DNA from: SLRI01 sp964576715
GTDB lineage: Bacteria > Pseudomonadota > Alphaproteobacteria > Geminicoccales > Geminicoccaceae
Direction of reading: 5' to 3'
NCBI GenBank assembly: GCA_964576715.1
Contig: CAZNWE010000056.1
Location: 1-29,381, forward strand
Length of the DNA: 29,381 nt
This document shows, piece by piece, positions 8,123 to 15,967 of the stretch. The translations under genes were made by a program, and so were the position numbers. How positions within the stretch are numbered: the stretch's first letter is position 1; the number at the start of each line of letters is the position of its first letter. A model generated the notes under the pieces. The model saw only the letters and a program-made list of their open reading frames with translations. It did no database searches and had not been told where the DNA came from.

Positions 8123-10822
8123 TCAGAGCGTGCGCGCCACCTCTTGGACCTCGTAGACCTCGATCATGTCGCCCTCGCGGATATCGTTGTAGCCTTCGAT
8201 CGACATGCCGCACTCGAAGCCCTCGCGCACCTCACGGACATCGTCCTTGAACCGCTTGAGCGAGCCGAGCTGACCATCGTAGACGACCACGTCGTCGCGC
8301 AACAAACGCGCCCGACCGCTCCGCTTGACCATCCCGTCGACCACCCGGCAGCCGGCGATCTTGCCGACCTTGGAGACATTGAACACCTCGCGGATCTCGG
8401 CGTGGCCGAGGATGGTCTCCTTGGCTTCGGGCGCCAGCATGCCCTCGAGCAGCGCCTTCATCTCGTCGAGCAGCTGGTAGATGATGGCGTAGTAGCGGAT
8501 CTCGATGCCTTCGCGCTTCGCCATGTCGCGCGCCTGGGCGTTGGCCCGGACGTTGAAGCCGATCACCACGGCTTCCGAGGCCTGGGCCAGGGTGATGTCG
8601 CTTTCGGTGATGGCGCCGACGCCACCAAAGAGGACGCGGACGCTGGCCTCTTCGTTGCCGAGCTTCTCGAGGCCGGCGGTAATCGCCTCGAGCGAGCCGT
8701 GCACGTCGGCCTTGATCACCACCGGCAGCTGCTGGATCTCGCCGGCCTGGAGCTGCGAGAACATCTCCTCGAGCGAGCTGCGGGCCGGTGTCGCCTTGAG
8801 CTGCTGCTGCTCGCGGCGCTTGCGCTGGCGGTAGTCGACGATGTCGCGCGCCCGCTTCTCGCTGTCGACCACGACCATCTCGTCGCCGGCATCGGGGACC
8901 GCATCGAGGCCCTGGATCTCGACCGGCACGGCGGGCCCCGCGTCCTTGACCTGCTCGCCCTTGTCGTTGGTCATCGCCCGGACGCGGCCCCAGGCGGCGC
9001 CGGCGACGACGATGTCGCCCTGGTGCAGGGTACCGTTCTGGACCAGGACGGTGGCAACGACACCGCGGCCGCGATCGAGCCTGGCCTCGATGACCGCCCC
9101 CCTGGCCTCGCGGTCGGGGTTGGCCTTGAGCTCGAGCAGCTCTGCCTGCAGCTGCAGCTGCTCGATCAGCGTGTCGAGCCCGGTACGCTTCAAGGCACTG
9201 ACCGGCACGGCCAAGACGTCGCCGCCGAAATCCTCGACGACCACGTCGTGGCTCAACAGTTCCTGCTTGACCCGGTCCGCATTGGCCTCGGGGTGGTCCA
9301 TCTTGTTGATGGCGACGACCATCGGCACCTTGGCCGCCTTGGCGTGCTGGATGGCCTCGATGGTCTGCGGCATGACGCCGTCATCGGCCGCGACCACCAG
9401 AACGACGATGTCGGTGATCGAGGCGCCACGCGCGCGCATCGCCGTGAAGGCGGCGTGGCCCGGAGTGTCGATGAAGGTGACCGGCAGGCCGGAGCCGACG
9501 TTCACCTGATAGGCGCCGATATGCTGGGTGATGCCACCGGCCTCGCCGGCCACCACGTCGCTCTTGCGCAAGGCGTCGAGCAGCGAGGTCTTGCCGTGGT
9601 CGACGTGGCCCATGACGGTGACCACCGGGGCACGCGGCACGAGGCTCGCCGGATCGTCCGTGGCGCCGCCGAGACCGAGTTCGACGTCGCTCTCGCTCAC
9701 CCGCTTGGCCGCCTGGCCGAACTCGGCCAGCACCAGTTCCGCCGTATCGGCGTCGATCGTCTGGTTGATGGTCACCATGATGCCGTTGCGCATCAGCGCC
9801 TTGACCACCTCCGCACCGCGAATCGCCATGCGGGATGCGAGGTCCTGCACGGTGATCGCCTCCGGCACGATGACCTCGCGCGCGGTGGGCTCGCTCGAGG
9901 CTGCCGATTGCTGGCGGCGCTCGCGATCGCGCTGGCGCTTGAGGGCGGCGAGCGAGCGGGTCCGCTCGAGCTCCTCGGCCTCCTCGTCGGTTGCCAGGAT
10001 CAACAGCTTGTCGTTGCGTCGGGTGTCGCGGTCGCTGCGCCTGAGTGTGCTGCGCCGGTCACCCTTGCCACCCTTGCCACGGCCCTCCTCCTCGTCGCCG
10101 GGGCCGACCGGCTGGCGGGCGGGCGTCTTGGCCGGACGTTTGCCCTCCTCGGGAGCACGGGCTTCCATTGCCGCCACCTCGTCCGGTGTCGGCCCGATCG
10201 GCTCGGCCGGCCCGCTCGCGGCCGCCTCCTGGGCTTGCCGACGCCGCTCCTCCTCGGCGAGCAGCCTCGCAGCTTGCTCCTCGGCCTTCAGGCGCGACTC
10301 CTCCTCGGCCTGGCGCCGCGCCTCCTCCTCGGCCTTGCGCGCCGCCGCAGCCTCCTCGTCGGCCTTGCGCCGAGCGGTCTCCTCGGCGGCCCGCCGCGCG
10401 TTCTCGGCGGCCCTGGCCCGCGCCTCCTCCTCGATCTTGCGCGATTCGGTGAGCGCACGCAGCCGCGAGCGCTTCTCGTCGTCGGTCAGCGTCGGCAGCG
10501 TCATCGGGCCTCGCCCGCCCCCGCGACCGCCCGCCGGGCGAGGCGTGCGCAAGCCCTCGCCGGCACCGCGGCTCGGCGGTGCAACGGCAGCCGGTGCCTT
10601 GGCCTGGGTCTCGGCCGGCGCGGTCGGTGCAGCACCGGCCGGGCGCGTTGCCGGGCCGCGGCGCCGCTTCACCTCGACCGCTACCGCCTTGCTCCGGCCA
10701 TGACTGAAGCTCTGGCGCACCGTACCCTGGTCGCCAGCCTTCTTCAGCTCGAGCCGGCCACTGCCCGTGCTCTTGCCGAGCTCGATTCGCGTGTTGCGGT
10801 CCTGCCCCTTGGCGTCGCTCAT
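8123..10822 (-). CDS. infB: Translation initiation factor IF-2
   Basis: This GTPase (899 aa from ATG 10822) recruits fMet-tRNA to the 30S subunit and promotes subunit joining. Positions here are counted from the upstream TTG at 10834, four residues earlier. The G domain has G1 GHVDHGKT (409-416), G3 DTPGH (456-460) and G4 NKMD (510-513); domains II to IV follow to the end. The first part (about 120-210) is a long Glu/Ala/Arg-rich, probably helical, low-complexity linker, usual in alphaproteobacterial IF-2. The start is uncertain. ATG 10822 lies 13 nt after AAGGGA, while TTG 10834 overlaps the ylxR stop as TTGA but sits too close to that SD. Confidence 0.96.
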   Translation of the reverse strand: MSDAKGQDRNTRIELGKSTGSGRLELKKAGDQGTVRQSFSHGRSKAVAVEVKRRRGPATRPAGAAPTAPAETQAKAPAAVAPPSRGAGEGLRTPRPAGGRGGGRGPMTLPTLTDDEKRSRLRALTESRKIEEEARARAAENARRAAEETARRKADEEAAAARKAEEEARRQAEEESRLKAEEQAARLLAEEERRRQAQEAAASGPAEPIGPTPDEVAAMEARAPEEGKRPAKTPARQPVGPGDEEEGRGKGGKGDRRSTLRRSDRDTRRNDKLLILATDEEAEELERTRSLAALKRQRDRERRQQSAASSEPTAREVIVPEAITVQDLASRMAIRGAEVVKALMRNGIMVTINQTIDADTAELVLAEFGQAAKRVSESDVELGLGGATDDPASLVPRAPVVTVMGHVDHGKTSLLDALRKSDVVAGEAGGITQHIGAYQVNVGSGLPVTFIDTPGHAAFTAMRARGASITDIVVLVVAADDGVMPQTIEAIQHAKAAKVPMVVAINKMDHPEANADRVKQELLSHDVVVEDFGGDVLAVPVSALKRTGLDTLIEQLQLQAELLELKANPDREARGAVIEARLDRGRGVVATVLVQNGTLHQGDIVVAGAAWGRVRAMTNDKGEQVKDAGPAVPVEIQGLDAVPDAGDEMVVVDSEKRARDIVDYRQRKRREQQQLKATPARSSLEEMFSQLQAGEIQQLPVVIKADVHGSLEAITAGLEKLGNEEASVRVLFGGVGAITESDITLAQASEAVVIGFNVRANAQARDMAKREGIEIRYYAIIYQLLDEMKALLEGMLAPEAKETILGHAEIREVFNVSKVGKIAGCRVVDGMVKRSGRARLLRDDVVVYDGQLGSLKRFKDDVREVREGFECGMSIEGYNDIREGDMIEVYEVQEVARTL

Positions 10823-10830
10823 CTTGCTCG

Positions 10831-11565
10831 TCAAATCCCTTGCTGCTCGTCGGCGCCGCGGTCGCCCACCGCCACGGCGGGCCGGCGAAACCCGTCGAGC
10901 CTCGCCGCATCGTCCATCAGGCGCGACGCTAGTCTACCGCTTCTCATCCAGGCATGCACGACCGCATCGCGGCCGAGCGCCTGGCCTAATTCCGTCCGGG
11001 TGAACTGCGCGATCAGCGGCCCGTCACCGAGCCGCGCCCGCAGCTTGCGCTTGCCGTGCGCCGCCGCATCCGACGCCTCGATCAGCAGGCCGCGCTCGCC
11101 CGTCGACAACACCGCCGCCACCTGATCGAAGCCGGAGACCACCTCACCCGCCCGCCGGCCGAGACCGAGTGCATCGAGACAGCGCTGCACCAGCAGCCGC
11201 TCGATCAGTGCCGGCAGGTCCGGCGGCAACACCACCGGCCCGCCCGCCTGCCGATCGAACACCCGCTTCTTGACCGCGGCTGCCACACTCGCCGCGTTTG
11301 CCGCCACCCAGAACCCCCGACCGGGCATTCGCCCGGCCAGATCAGGAACGAGCCGACGCTCGGGGTCGACCACGAAACGCACCATCGTCCGGACATCCCC
11401 GCTTTGCCGCCCGGCGAGATCGCGGCGCGCGCGGCCGCCCGCGCCGACGCCTTCGGCAGCGACAAAAGTGGTGCGCGTCGGCCCCGCGCAAGCAACCACG
11501 GACCTCGCCATGCTGGGCGTGGCAGGACCTTGCGCTGCGGGGCCACTCGACACGAAACCCGACAT
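10831..11565 (-). CDS. YlxR-L7Ae fusion RNA-binding protein
   Basis: The 244-aa protein combines a YlxR (DUF448) domain at about 45-95 with an L7Ae/L30e-like domain at about 105-215, a fusion usual in alphaproteobacteria. It lies between nusA and infB, as YlxR genes do. YlxR of Gram-positives (RnpM) binds RNase P RNA; the function of this fusion is less clear. The domain end VPDLAGRMPGRGFWV is well conserved, but the start, normally RRC followed by a Thr/Ser-Gly type motif, reads RRDLAGRQ, so the family's cysteine is missing. The ATG at 11565 follows the nusA stop by 5 nt; an in-frame ATG at 11589 overlapping nusA is possible. The 40-odd residues before the domain match nothing I know. Confidence 0.85.
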   Translation of the reverse strand: MSGFVSSGPAAQGPATPSMARSVVACAGPTRTTFVAAEGVGAGGRARRDLAGRQSGDVRTMVRFVVDPERRLVPDLAGRMPGRGFWVAANAASVAAAVKKRVFDRQAGGPVVLPPDLPALIERLLVQRCLDALGLGRRAGEVVSGFDQVAAVLSTGERGLLIEASDAAAHGKRKLRARLGDGPLIAQFTRTELGQALGRDAVVHAWMRSGRLASRLMDDAARLDGFRRPAVAVGDRGADEQQGI

Positions 11566-11570
11566 CGCTC

Positions 11571-13181
11571 TCAGTGCGTCGTCTCCCATTCCCCACCTGC
11601 CGTGTCCGCCCGGGTGCCAACGGTGGCGCCGTCGTCGTCGATCGCTGCCTCGGCCGACGGTTCGGCCTCGGGCTCGATCCAGCCGAGGACCAGCCGCGCC
11701 TGGACGATGAGATCACCGGCGACCGCCTCGTCCATCGGCACCTCGCCGGCGAGCATTTCGACCAGCTCGTCTGCGGCGAGATCGGCGAAGTCCTCGAGCG
11801 ACTTGATCCCCTTGCGGCCAAGTGCGACGATCGTCTTGAGATCGACCAGGCTGAACTCCCGTAAATCGTCGCCGATCCCGAGTGCTTCGGCCTCCTCGGC
11901 GAGAAGCTGCTCCTGCTCCTCAAGATAGGCGGCCGCTCGTTCTTTGAGCGCCTCGGCGATCTCCTCGTCGAAACCTTCGATTTGCGCCAGCTCGTCGACC
12001 TCGCTGAAGGCCACGTCCTCGACGGTCGAGAAGCCTTCGGTGGCGAGCAGTTGCGCGATCACCTCCTCGACGTTCAGCCCTTGGATGAACAGCTCGGTGG
12101 CCTCGCGGAACTCGCGATTGCGCCGTTCACTGTCCTCACCCTCGGACATGATGTCGATGTCCCAGCCGGTCAGCTGCGACGCGAGGCGAACGTTCTGGCC
12201 ACGCCGGCCGATGGCGATATGCTGCATGTGATCCGGTACGATCACCTCGATCCGCCGGGCCTCCGGGTCGAGTACGACCTTCGAGACCTCGGCCGGGGCC
12301 AGGGCATTGACCACGAAGGTCGCCGGATCCGCCGACCAGGGGATGATGTCGACCTTCTCGCCGGCCAGTTCCTGCACCACCGCCTGCACGCGCGACCCGC
12401 GCATGCCGACGCAGGCACCCACCGGATCGATCGAGCTGTCCTTCGAGATCACCGCGATCTTGGCCCGGCTGCCCGGATCGCGAGCGACCGCCTTGATCTC
12501 GATGATCCCGTCGTAGATCTCCGGCACCTCCTGCTCGAACAGCTTCGCCATGAATTGCGGGTGGGTGCGTGAGAGAAAGATCTGCGGGCCGCGGGTCTCG
12601 TGGCGGACGTCGTAGAGAAAGGCCCTGATCCGGTCCTTGTTGCGGAAGCTTTCGCGCGGGATCAGGTCGTCGCGGCGGACGATCGCCTCGGCCCGGCCGA
12701 GCTCGACCAGCACGTTGCCGTGCTCGGTCCGCTTGACCTCGCCGATCACGATCTCGCCGATCCGGTCCTTGAACTCGTTGTACTGGCGCTCGCGCTCGGC
12801 ATCGCGGACCTTCTGGACGATCACCTGCTTCGCACTCTGGGCAGCGATGCGGCCGAGATCGATCGGCGGCAGCGGGTCGAGGATGAGGTCACCCTCCTGG
12901 GCTGCGGGGTTGCGGCCCTGGGCCTCGTCCAGACTGACCTGCTTGGCGAAATCCTCGACGTCCTCGACCACCTCGAGCTGGCGAAACAGCTTGATCTCGC
13001 CGGTCTTGCGGTCGATCTCGGCGACGATCTCGTGCTCGAGGCCGTACTTCTTGCGGGCGGCCGTCTGCACGGCCTGCTCCAGGGCCTCGATCACCTCGGT
13101 GGGATCGATGCCTTTCTCCTGCGCCACCGTCTCCGCGACCCGCAGCAACTCCGCTCGCCCTAGTCCGGCGCTCAGCTCCAT
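11571..13181 (-). CDS. nusA: Transcription termination/antitermination protein NusA
   Basis: The 536-aa RNA polymerase-binding factor controls pausing, termination and rRNA antitermination. The N-terminal RNAP-binding domain spans about 1-135, followed by an S1 domain (IVIGEVKRTEHGNVLVELG). Two KH domains follow (around DPVGACVGMRGSRVQAVVQEL and IAIGRRGQNVRLASQL). Two C-terminal helical repeats come next (around EEVIAQLLATEGFSTVEDVA and LKTIVALGRKGIKSLEDFA), then an acidic tail. ATG 13181 has AAGGAG 7 nt upstream. That SD lies inside the end of rimP, which stops 4 nt before the start. It belongs to the rimP-nusA-ylxR-infB unit, which NusA autoregulates in E. coli. Confidence 0.97.
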   Translation of the reverse strand: MELSAGLGRAELLRVAETVAQEKGIDPTEVIEALEQAVQTAARKKYGLEHEIVAEIDRKTGEIKLFRQLEVVEDVEDFAKQVSLDEAQGRNPAAQEGDLILDPLPPIDLGRIAAQSAKQVIVQKVRDAERERQYNEFKDRIGEIVIGEVKRTEHGNVLVELGRAEAIVRRDDLIPRESFRNKDRIRAFLYDVRHETRGPQIFLSRTHPQFMAKLFEQEVPEIYDGIIEIKAVARDPGSRAKIAVISKDSSIDPVGACVGMRGSRVQAVVQELAGEKVDIIPWSADPATFVVNALAPAEVSKVVLDPEARRIEVIVPDHMQHIAIGRRGQNVRLASQLTGWDIDIMSEGEDSERRNREFREATELFIQGLNVEEVIAQLLATEGFSTVEDVAFSEVDELAQIEGFDEEIAEALKERAAAYLEEQEQLLAEEAEALGIGDDLREFSLVDLKTIVALGRKGIKSLEDFADLAADELVEMLAGEVPMDEAVAGDLIVQARLVLGWIEPEAEPSAEAAIDDDGATVGTRADTAGGEWETTH

Positions 13182-13185
13182 CCGC

Positions 13186-13719
13186 CTACTCCTTCACCTG
13201 ATGCGCGCCGGCGTTGCCCTTGAGAGCAGAGGCGATCAGCGCATCGGTCAAAACCAGTTTGGCCTTCTTGATCCTCTCGACCGGCACCTGCCACTCGGCA
13301 CTGTCGACCGTGACCAGCACCGCGCCGTTGTCCGCGACGCCCTCGAGCCGGCCGACCAGACGCTTGCGCCCGTCATGCGGTGGATCCACCTCGATGCGCA
13401 CTTCATGCCCGGCGAAGCGCACGAAATCGTCCAACCGGACCAGCGGCCGATCGATCCCGGGCGACGACACCTCGAGCGAATAGGCACCAGCGATCGGATC
13501 GGCGACGTCGAGAACGGCCGAAACGGCATGGCTGATCTCCGCACAATCGTCGACCGTCATGCCGGCCTCTCGATCCAGCGGCTCGGCCATCACCTGCAAC
13601 GTCCGCTTCTGCCCGCCGGTCAGCCGTACCTGGACGAGATCGAAGCCGAGATCGTGCAGCGTCGGCGTCAACATGGCCGCGATCTCGTCAAGTCTGTTTG
13701 CAGCCTTTTCCTTCGTCAT
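13186..13719 (-). CDS. rimP: Ribosome maturation factor RimP
   Basis: The 177-aa protein assists 30S subunit assembly around S19. It has the N-terminal domain (LTPTLHDLGFDLVQVRL, VDDCAEISHAVSAVLD, YSLEVSSPGIDRPL) and the C-terminal SH3-like domain (RKRLVGRLEGVADNGAVLVTV). I chose ATG 13719 (MTKEKAANRLDEIA), where homology begins; the frame remains open well upstream without family resemblance. The Shine-Dalgarno sequence is weak. It is the first gene of the rimP-nusA-infB unit after a terminator-like hairpin. Confidence 0.95.
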   Translation of the reverse strand: MTKEKAANRLDEIAAMLTPTLHDLGFDLVQVRLTGGQKRTLQVMAEPLDREAGMTVDDCAEISHAVSAVLDVADPIAGAYSLEVSSPGIDRPLVRLDDFVRFAGHEVRIEVDPPHDGRKRLVGRLEGVADNGAVLVTVDSAEWQVPVERIKKAKLVLTDALIASALKGNAGAHQVKE

Positions 13720-13816
13720 TCGTGGCGCGTCGTCGTCCTGGTCAAAAATCCTGCAAGCTCCGGCTCGCCGCCAGTCGCCGCCTCCAGGTCGAGCCCGAGA
13801 GGCGCGCCGGCGCAGC

Positions 13817-13855
13817 GCAAAACAAAACAGAGCGGGCCAAGACCCACTCTGCTTT
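13817..13855 (-). terminator. Intrinsic terminator between trmB and rimP
   Basis: On the minus strand CAGAGTGGG (13851 to 13843) pairs with CCCGCTCTG (13836 to 13828) with one G-U pair across a 6-nt loop. It is followed by TTTTGTTTTG. An A-run before the stem extends the pairing. A second small hairpin (13885-13890 with 13898-13903) lies between it and the trmB stop. It either ends the metK-trmB transcript or acts as an attenuator in front of rimP-nusA. Confidence 0.75.
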
Positions 13856-13909
13856 GGACAGCCGAGATGTCTATTCGTTGTGGGGCGTTTCGATGCCAAA
13901 CGCAACCCG

Positions 13910-14635
13910 TTAAGTAGGCAGGCAGCGCCTGAACTGCAAGAAGACGGGGCGCCGGCCGGCGGCAATCGCCTTCCCCTCGTAGCGGGTCGGTGGCCAGTCG
14001 GGCGGTCGCTGGCGCCAGTCGTTGGGACCCTCGGCTTGCCATTCCAGCCGTGGCTCGGCCAGGAGGGTCGCCAGGATCCACCGTCGGTAGCCCGGATCGT
14101 CGGTGGCAACGCGCAATTCACCGCCCTCGACCAGGAGGTCGGCGAACCGTGCGGTGGTCGCCGGATTGATGATGCGCCGCTTCCAGTGCCGCTTTTTCGG
14201 CCATGGATCGGCGAACAACACGAAAATCCGCTCCAGCGAGCCCGGCTGCAGCCGATCGATCAGCAGCCGCGCATCGTCGGTGTAGACCACGACATTGCTG
14301 GCCCCCGCAACGTCGAGCATCGTCAACAGCCGCACCACGCCGTCGAGATAGGGCTCGACCCCGATCAGCCCGACCGCAGGGTTGGCCGCCGCCTGCCAGG
14401 CCAGATGCTCGCCGCCGCCGAAGCCGATCTCGAGCCAGACCCTGGCGCGCGGCGGCGTGAACAGGCTGCCGGGTGCCAGCTGGCCGCGCTCGGGCAGGGT
14501 GATCTCGCGCTCGGGCAACAGCCGTGCCAGCCGCTCGCGCTGCTTCGGACCGAGCCCCGGCCCGCTCTTTCGGCCATAGAGAACGCGACGGGGGCGAGTG
14601 TCGGGCTCGACCTGGCGCGACGGGGCAACCGTCAA
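13910..14635 (-). CDS. trmB: tRNA (guanine46-N7)-methyltransferase
   Basis: The enzyme (241 aa from TTG 14635) methylates N7 of G46 in the tRNA variable loop using SAM. The SAM-binding motif is WLEIGFGGGEHLAWQA, with GVEPYLDGV following. The family hallmarks FADPWPKKRHWKRR and the C-terminal TRYEGKAIA are present. The TTG start gives the usual family length and lies 16 nt after the metK stop, with GAGGA 14 nt upstream; in-frame alternatives inside metK are less likely. It pairs with metK, which makes its methyl donor, and is followed by a terminator. Confidence 0.93.
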   Translation of the reverse strand: MTVAPSRQVEPDTRPRRVLYGRKSGPGLGPKQRERLARLLPEREITLPERGQLAPGSLFTPPRARVWLEIGFGGGEHLAWQAAANPAVGLIGVEPYLDGVVRLLTMLDVAGASNVVVYTDDARLLIDRLQPGSLERIFVLFADPWPKKRHWKRRIINPATTARFADLLVEGGELRVATDDPGYRRWILATLLAEPRLEWQAEGPNDWRQRPPDWPPTRYEGKAIAAGRRPVFLQFRRCLPT

Positions 14636-14651
14636 AACGTCGGACGAGTCC

Positions 14652-15818
14652 TCAGTTGAAGGCGCGCCTGAGCTCGTCGGCGAGATCACTCCGCTCCCAG
14701 GAAAAGGCGCCATCGGCGGTGGCGGTGCGGCCGAAATGGCCGTAGGCCGCGGTGCGCGCATAGATCGGGCGGTTGAGCTCGAGGCGGCGGCGGATGCCGC
14801 GCGGGCTGAGGTCGAGATCCATCAGGATCTCGGCCAGCCTGACTTCGTCGACCTCACCCGTGCCATCGGTGTTGACGTAGATCGAGAGCGGCTTGGCGAC
14901 GCCGATGGCGTAGGAGAGCTGGATCAGGCAGCGCTTGGCGAGGCCGGCGGCGACCACGTTCTTCGCCAGATAGCGGGCGGCATAGGCGGCCGAGCGGTCG
15001 ACCTTGGTCGGGTCCTTGCCGGAGAACGCACCGCCACCGTGCGGGGCGGCACCGCCATAGGTGTCGACGATGATCTTCCTGCCGGTGAGCCCGGCATCGC
15101 CGTCGGGCCCGCCGATGATGAACTGGCCCGTGGGGTTGACGTAGAACTCGTCCTCGGGCGGCATCCAGCCCTCGGGCAGTACTTTCTGGCAGACGCCGCG
15201 GACGAGTTCGCGCACCTGCGCCGTCGAGGCCGATTCCTTGTGCTGGGTCGAGACGACCAGCGAGGTGCAGGCCACCGGCCTGCCGCCGGCATAGCGCAAG
15301 GTAACCTGGCTCTTGGAGTCCGGGCCAAGCTCGGGCATTTGCCCGGCATGGCGGGCCTCGGCCATGAGCTGCAGGATCTGGTGCGCGTAGGTGATCGGAG
15401 CCGGCATCAGCACCGGCGTCTCGTCGCAGGCGAAGCCGAACATGATGCCCTGGTCGCCGGCCCCCTCGTCCTTGTTGTCGCCGCCGTCCACGCCCATGGC
15501 GATATCGGTCGACTGCTCGTGCAGGTAGACGTCGATCGCGGCGTCGCGCCAGTGGAAGCCCGCCTGCTCGTAGCCGATGGCGCGCACCGCCTCGCGGGCG
15601 ACACAGCGCACATGGTCGTGGGTGATGCCGGCGGGGCCCCTGACTTCGCCCGCAATCACGATGCGGTTGGTGGTGGTCAGCGTCTCGCACGCGACCCTGG
15701 CCTCGGGCTCGGCCGCCAGATAGGCGTCCACCACCTCGTCCGAGATGCGATCGCAGACCTTGTCCGGATGGCCTTCAGATACGGATTCGCTGGTGAACAG
15801 ATAGTCGTTGGCGACCAT
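14652..15818 (-). CDS. metK: S-adenosylmethionine synthetase
   Basis: The 388-aa enzyme makes SAM from methionine and ATP. Signature segments are SEGHPDK (14-20), GAGDQGIMFGFACDET near 120, and the phosphate-binding loop GGGAFSGKDPTKVDRSAAY near 265. Length and ends match the family. The ATG at 15818 is preceded by TGGAGAAA about 10 nt upstream. It is separated from lnt by 149 nt containing a paired leader structure, so it probably has separate control. SAM made here serves trmB, miaB and the betaine methyltransferase in this same window. Confidence 0.97.
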   Translation of the reverse strand: MVANDYLFTSESVSEGHPDKVCDRISDEVVDAYLAAEPEARVACETLTTTNRIVIAGEVRGPAGITHDHVRCVAREAVRAIGYEQAGFHWRDAAIDVYLHEQSTDIAMGVDGGDNKDEGAGDQGIMFGFACDETPVLMPAPITYAHQILQLMAEARHAGQMPELGPDSKSQVTLRYAGGRPVACTSLVVSTQHKESASTAQVRELVRGVCQKVLPEGWMPPEDEFYVNPTGQFIIGGPDGDAGLTGRKIIVDTYGGAAPHGGGAFSGKDPTKVDRSAAYAARYLAKNVVAAGLAKRCLIQLSYAIGVAKPLSIYVNTDGTGEVDEVRLAEILMDLDLSPRGIRRRLELNRPIYARTAAYGHFGRTATADGAFSWERSDLADELRRAFN

Positions 15819-15866
15819 AAGCCGGTTTCTCCAGAATGCGGGGTTGGCGTGTTCTGCCGTCGAAGT

Positions 15867-15911
15867 GCCGCGGCTTCAAGTCCGGATATGCGTGTCGCAG
15901 CATATCGCGGC
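15867..15911 (-). promoter_or_regulatory. Structured leader upstream of metK
   Basis: About 50 nt upstream of the metK ATG, GCCGCG (15911 to 15906) pairs with CGCGGC (15872 to 15867). These arms enclose a 7-bp hairpin (15885-15891 with 15900-15906, GATATGC/GCATATC) with an 8-nt loop; one base is shared between the two stems. The structure is real base complementarity in the sequence. I could not match it to SAM-II, SAM/SAH or SAH riboswitch consensus features as I know them. Confidence 0.4.
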
Positions 15912-15967
15912 TCGCCACCGGGCAGGTGGGACCCTGGTTCGGACCACCCGGGACCGGGCTAGCGGCA

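Noticed and set aside
10120..10460. A repeat array in the GC-rich stretch of infB
   Set aside because: It is the Glu/Ala/Arg-rich linker of IF-2, which gives degenerate codon-level repetition and not a DNA repeat.
8060..11125. A 1021-codon plus-strand frame opposite infB
   Set aside because: It mirrors the codon structure of infB and has Leu/Ala/Arg-rich sequence without domains; infB on the other strand is certain.
14598..15962. A 454-codon plus-strand frame opposite metK
   Set aside because: It is an antisense shadow of metK with no recognisable domain.
15819..15967. A known SAM-II, SAM/SAH or SAH riboswitch before metK
   Set aside because: The paired structure is present, but the conserved sequence elements I know for these classes are not visible.
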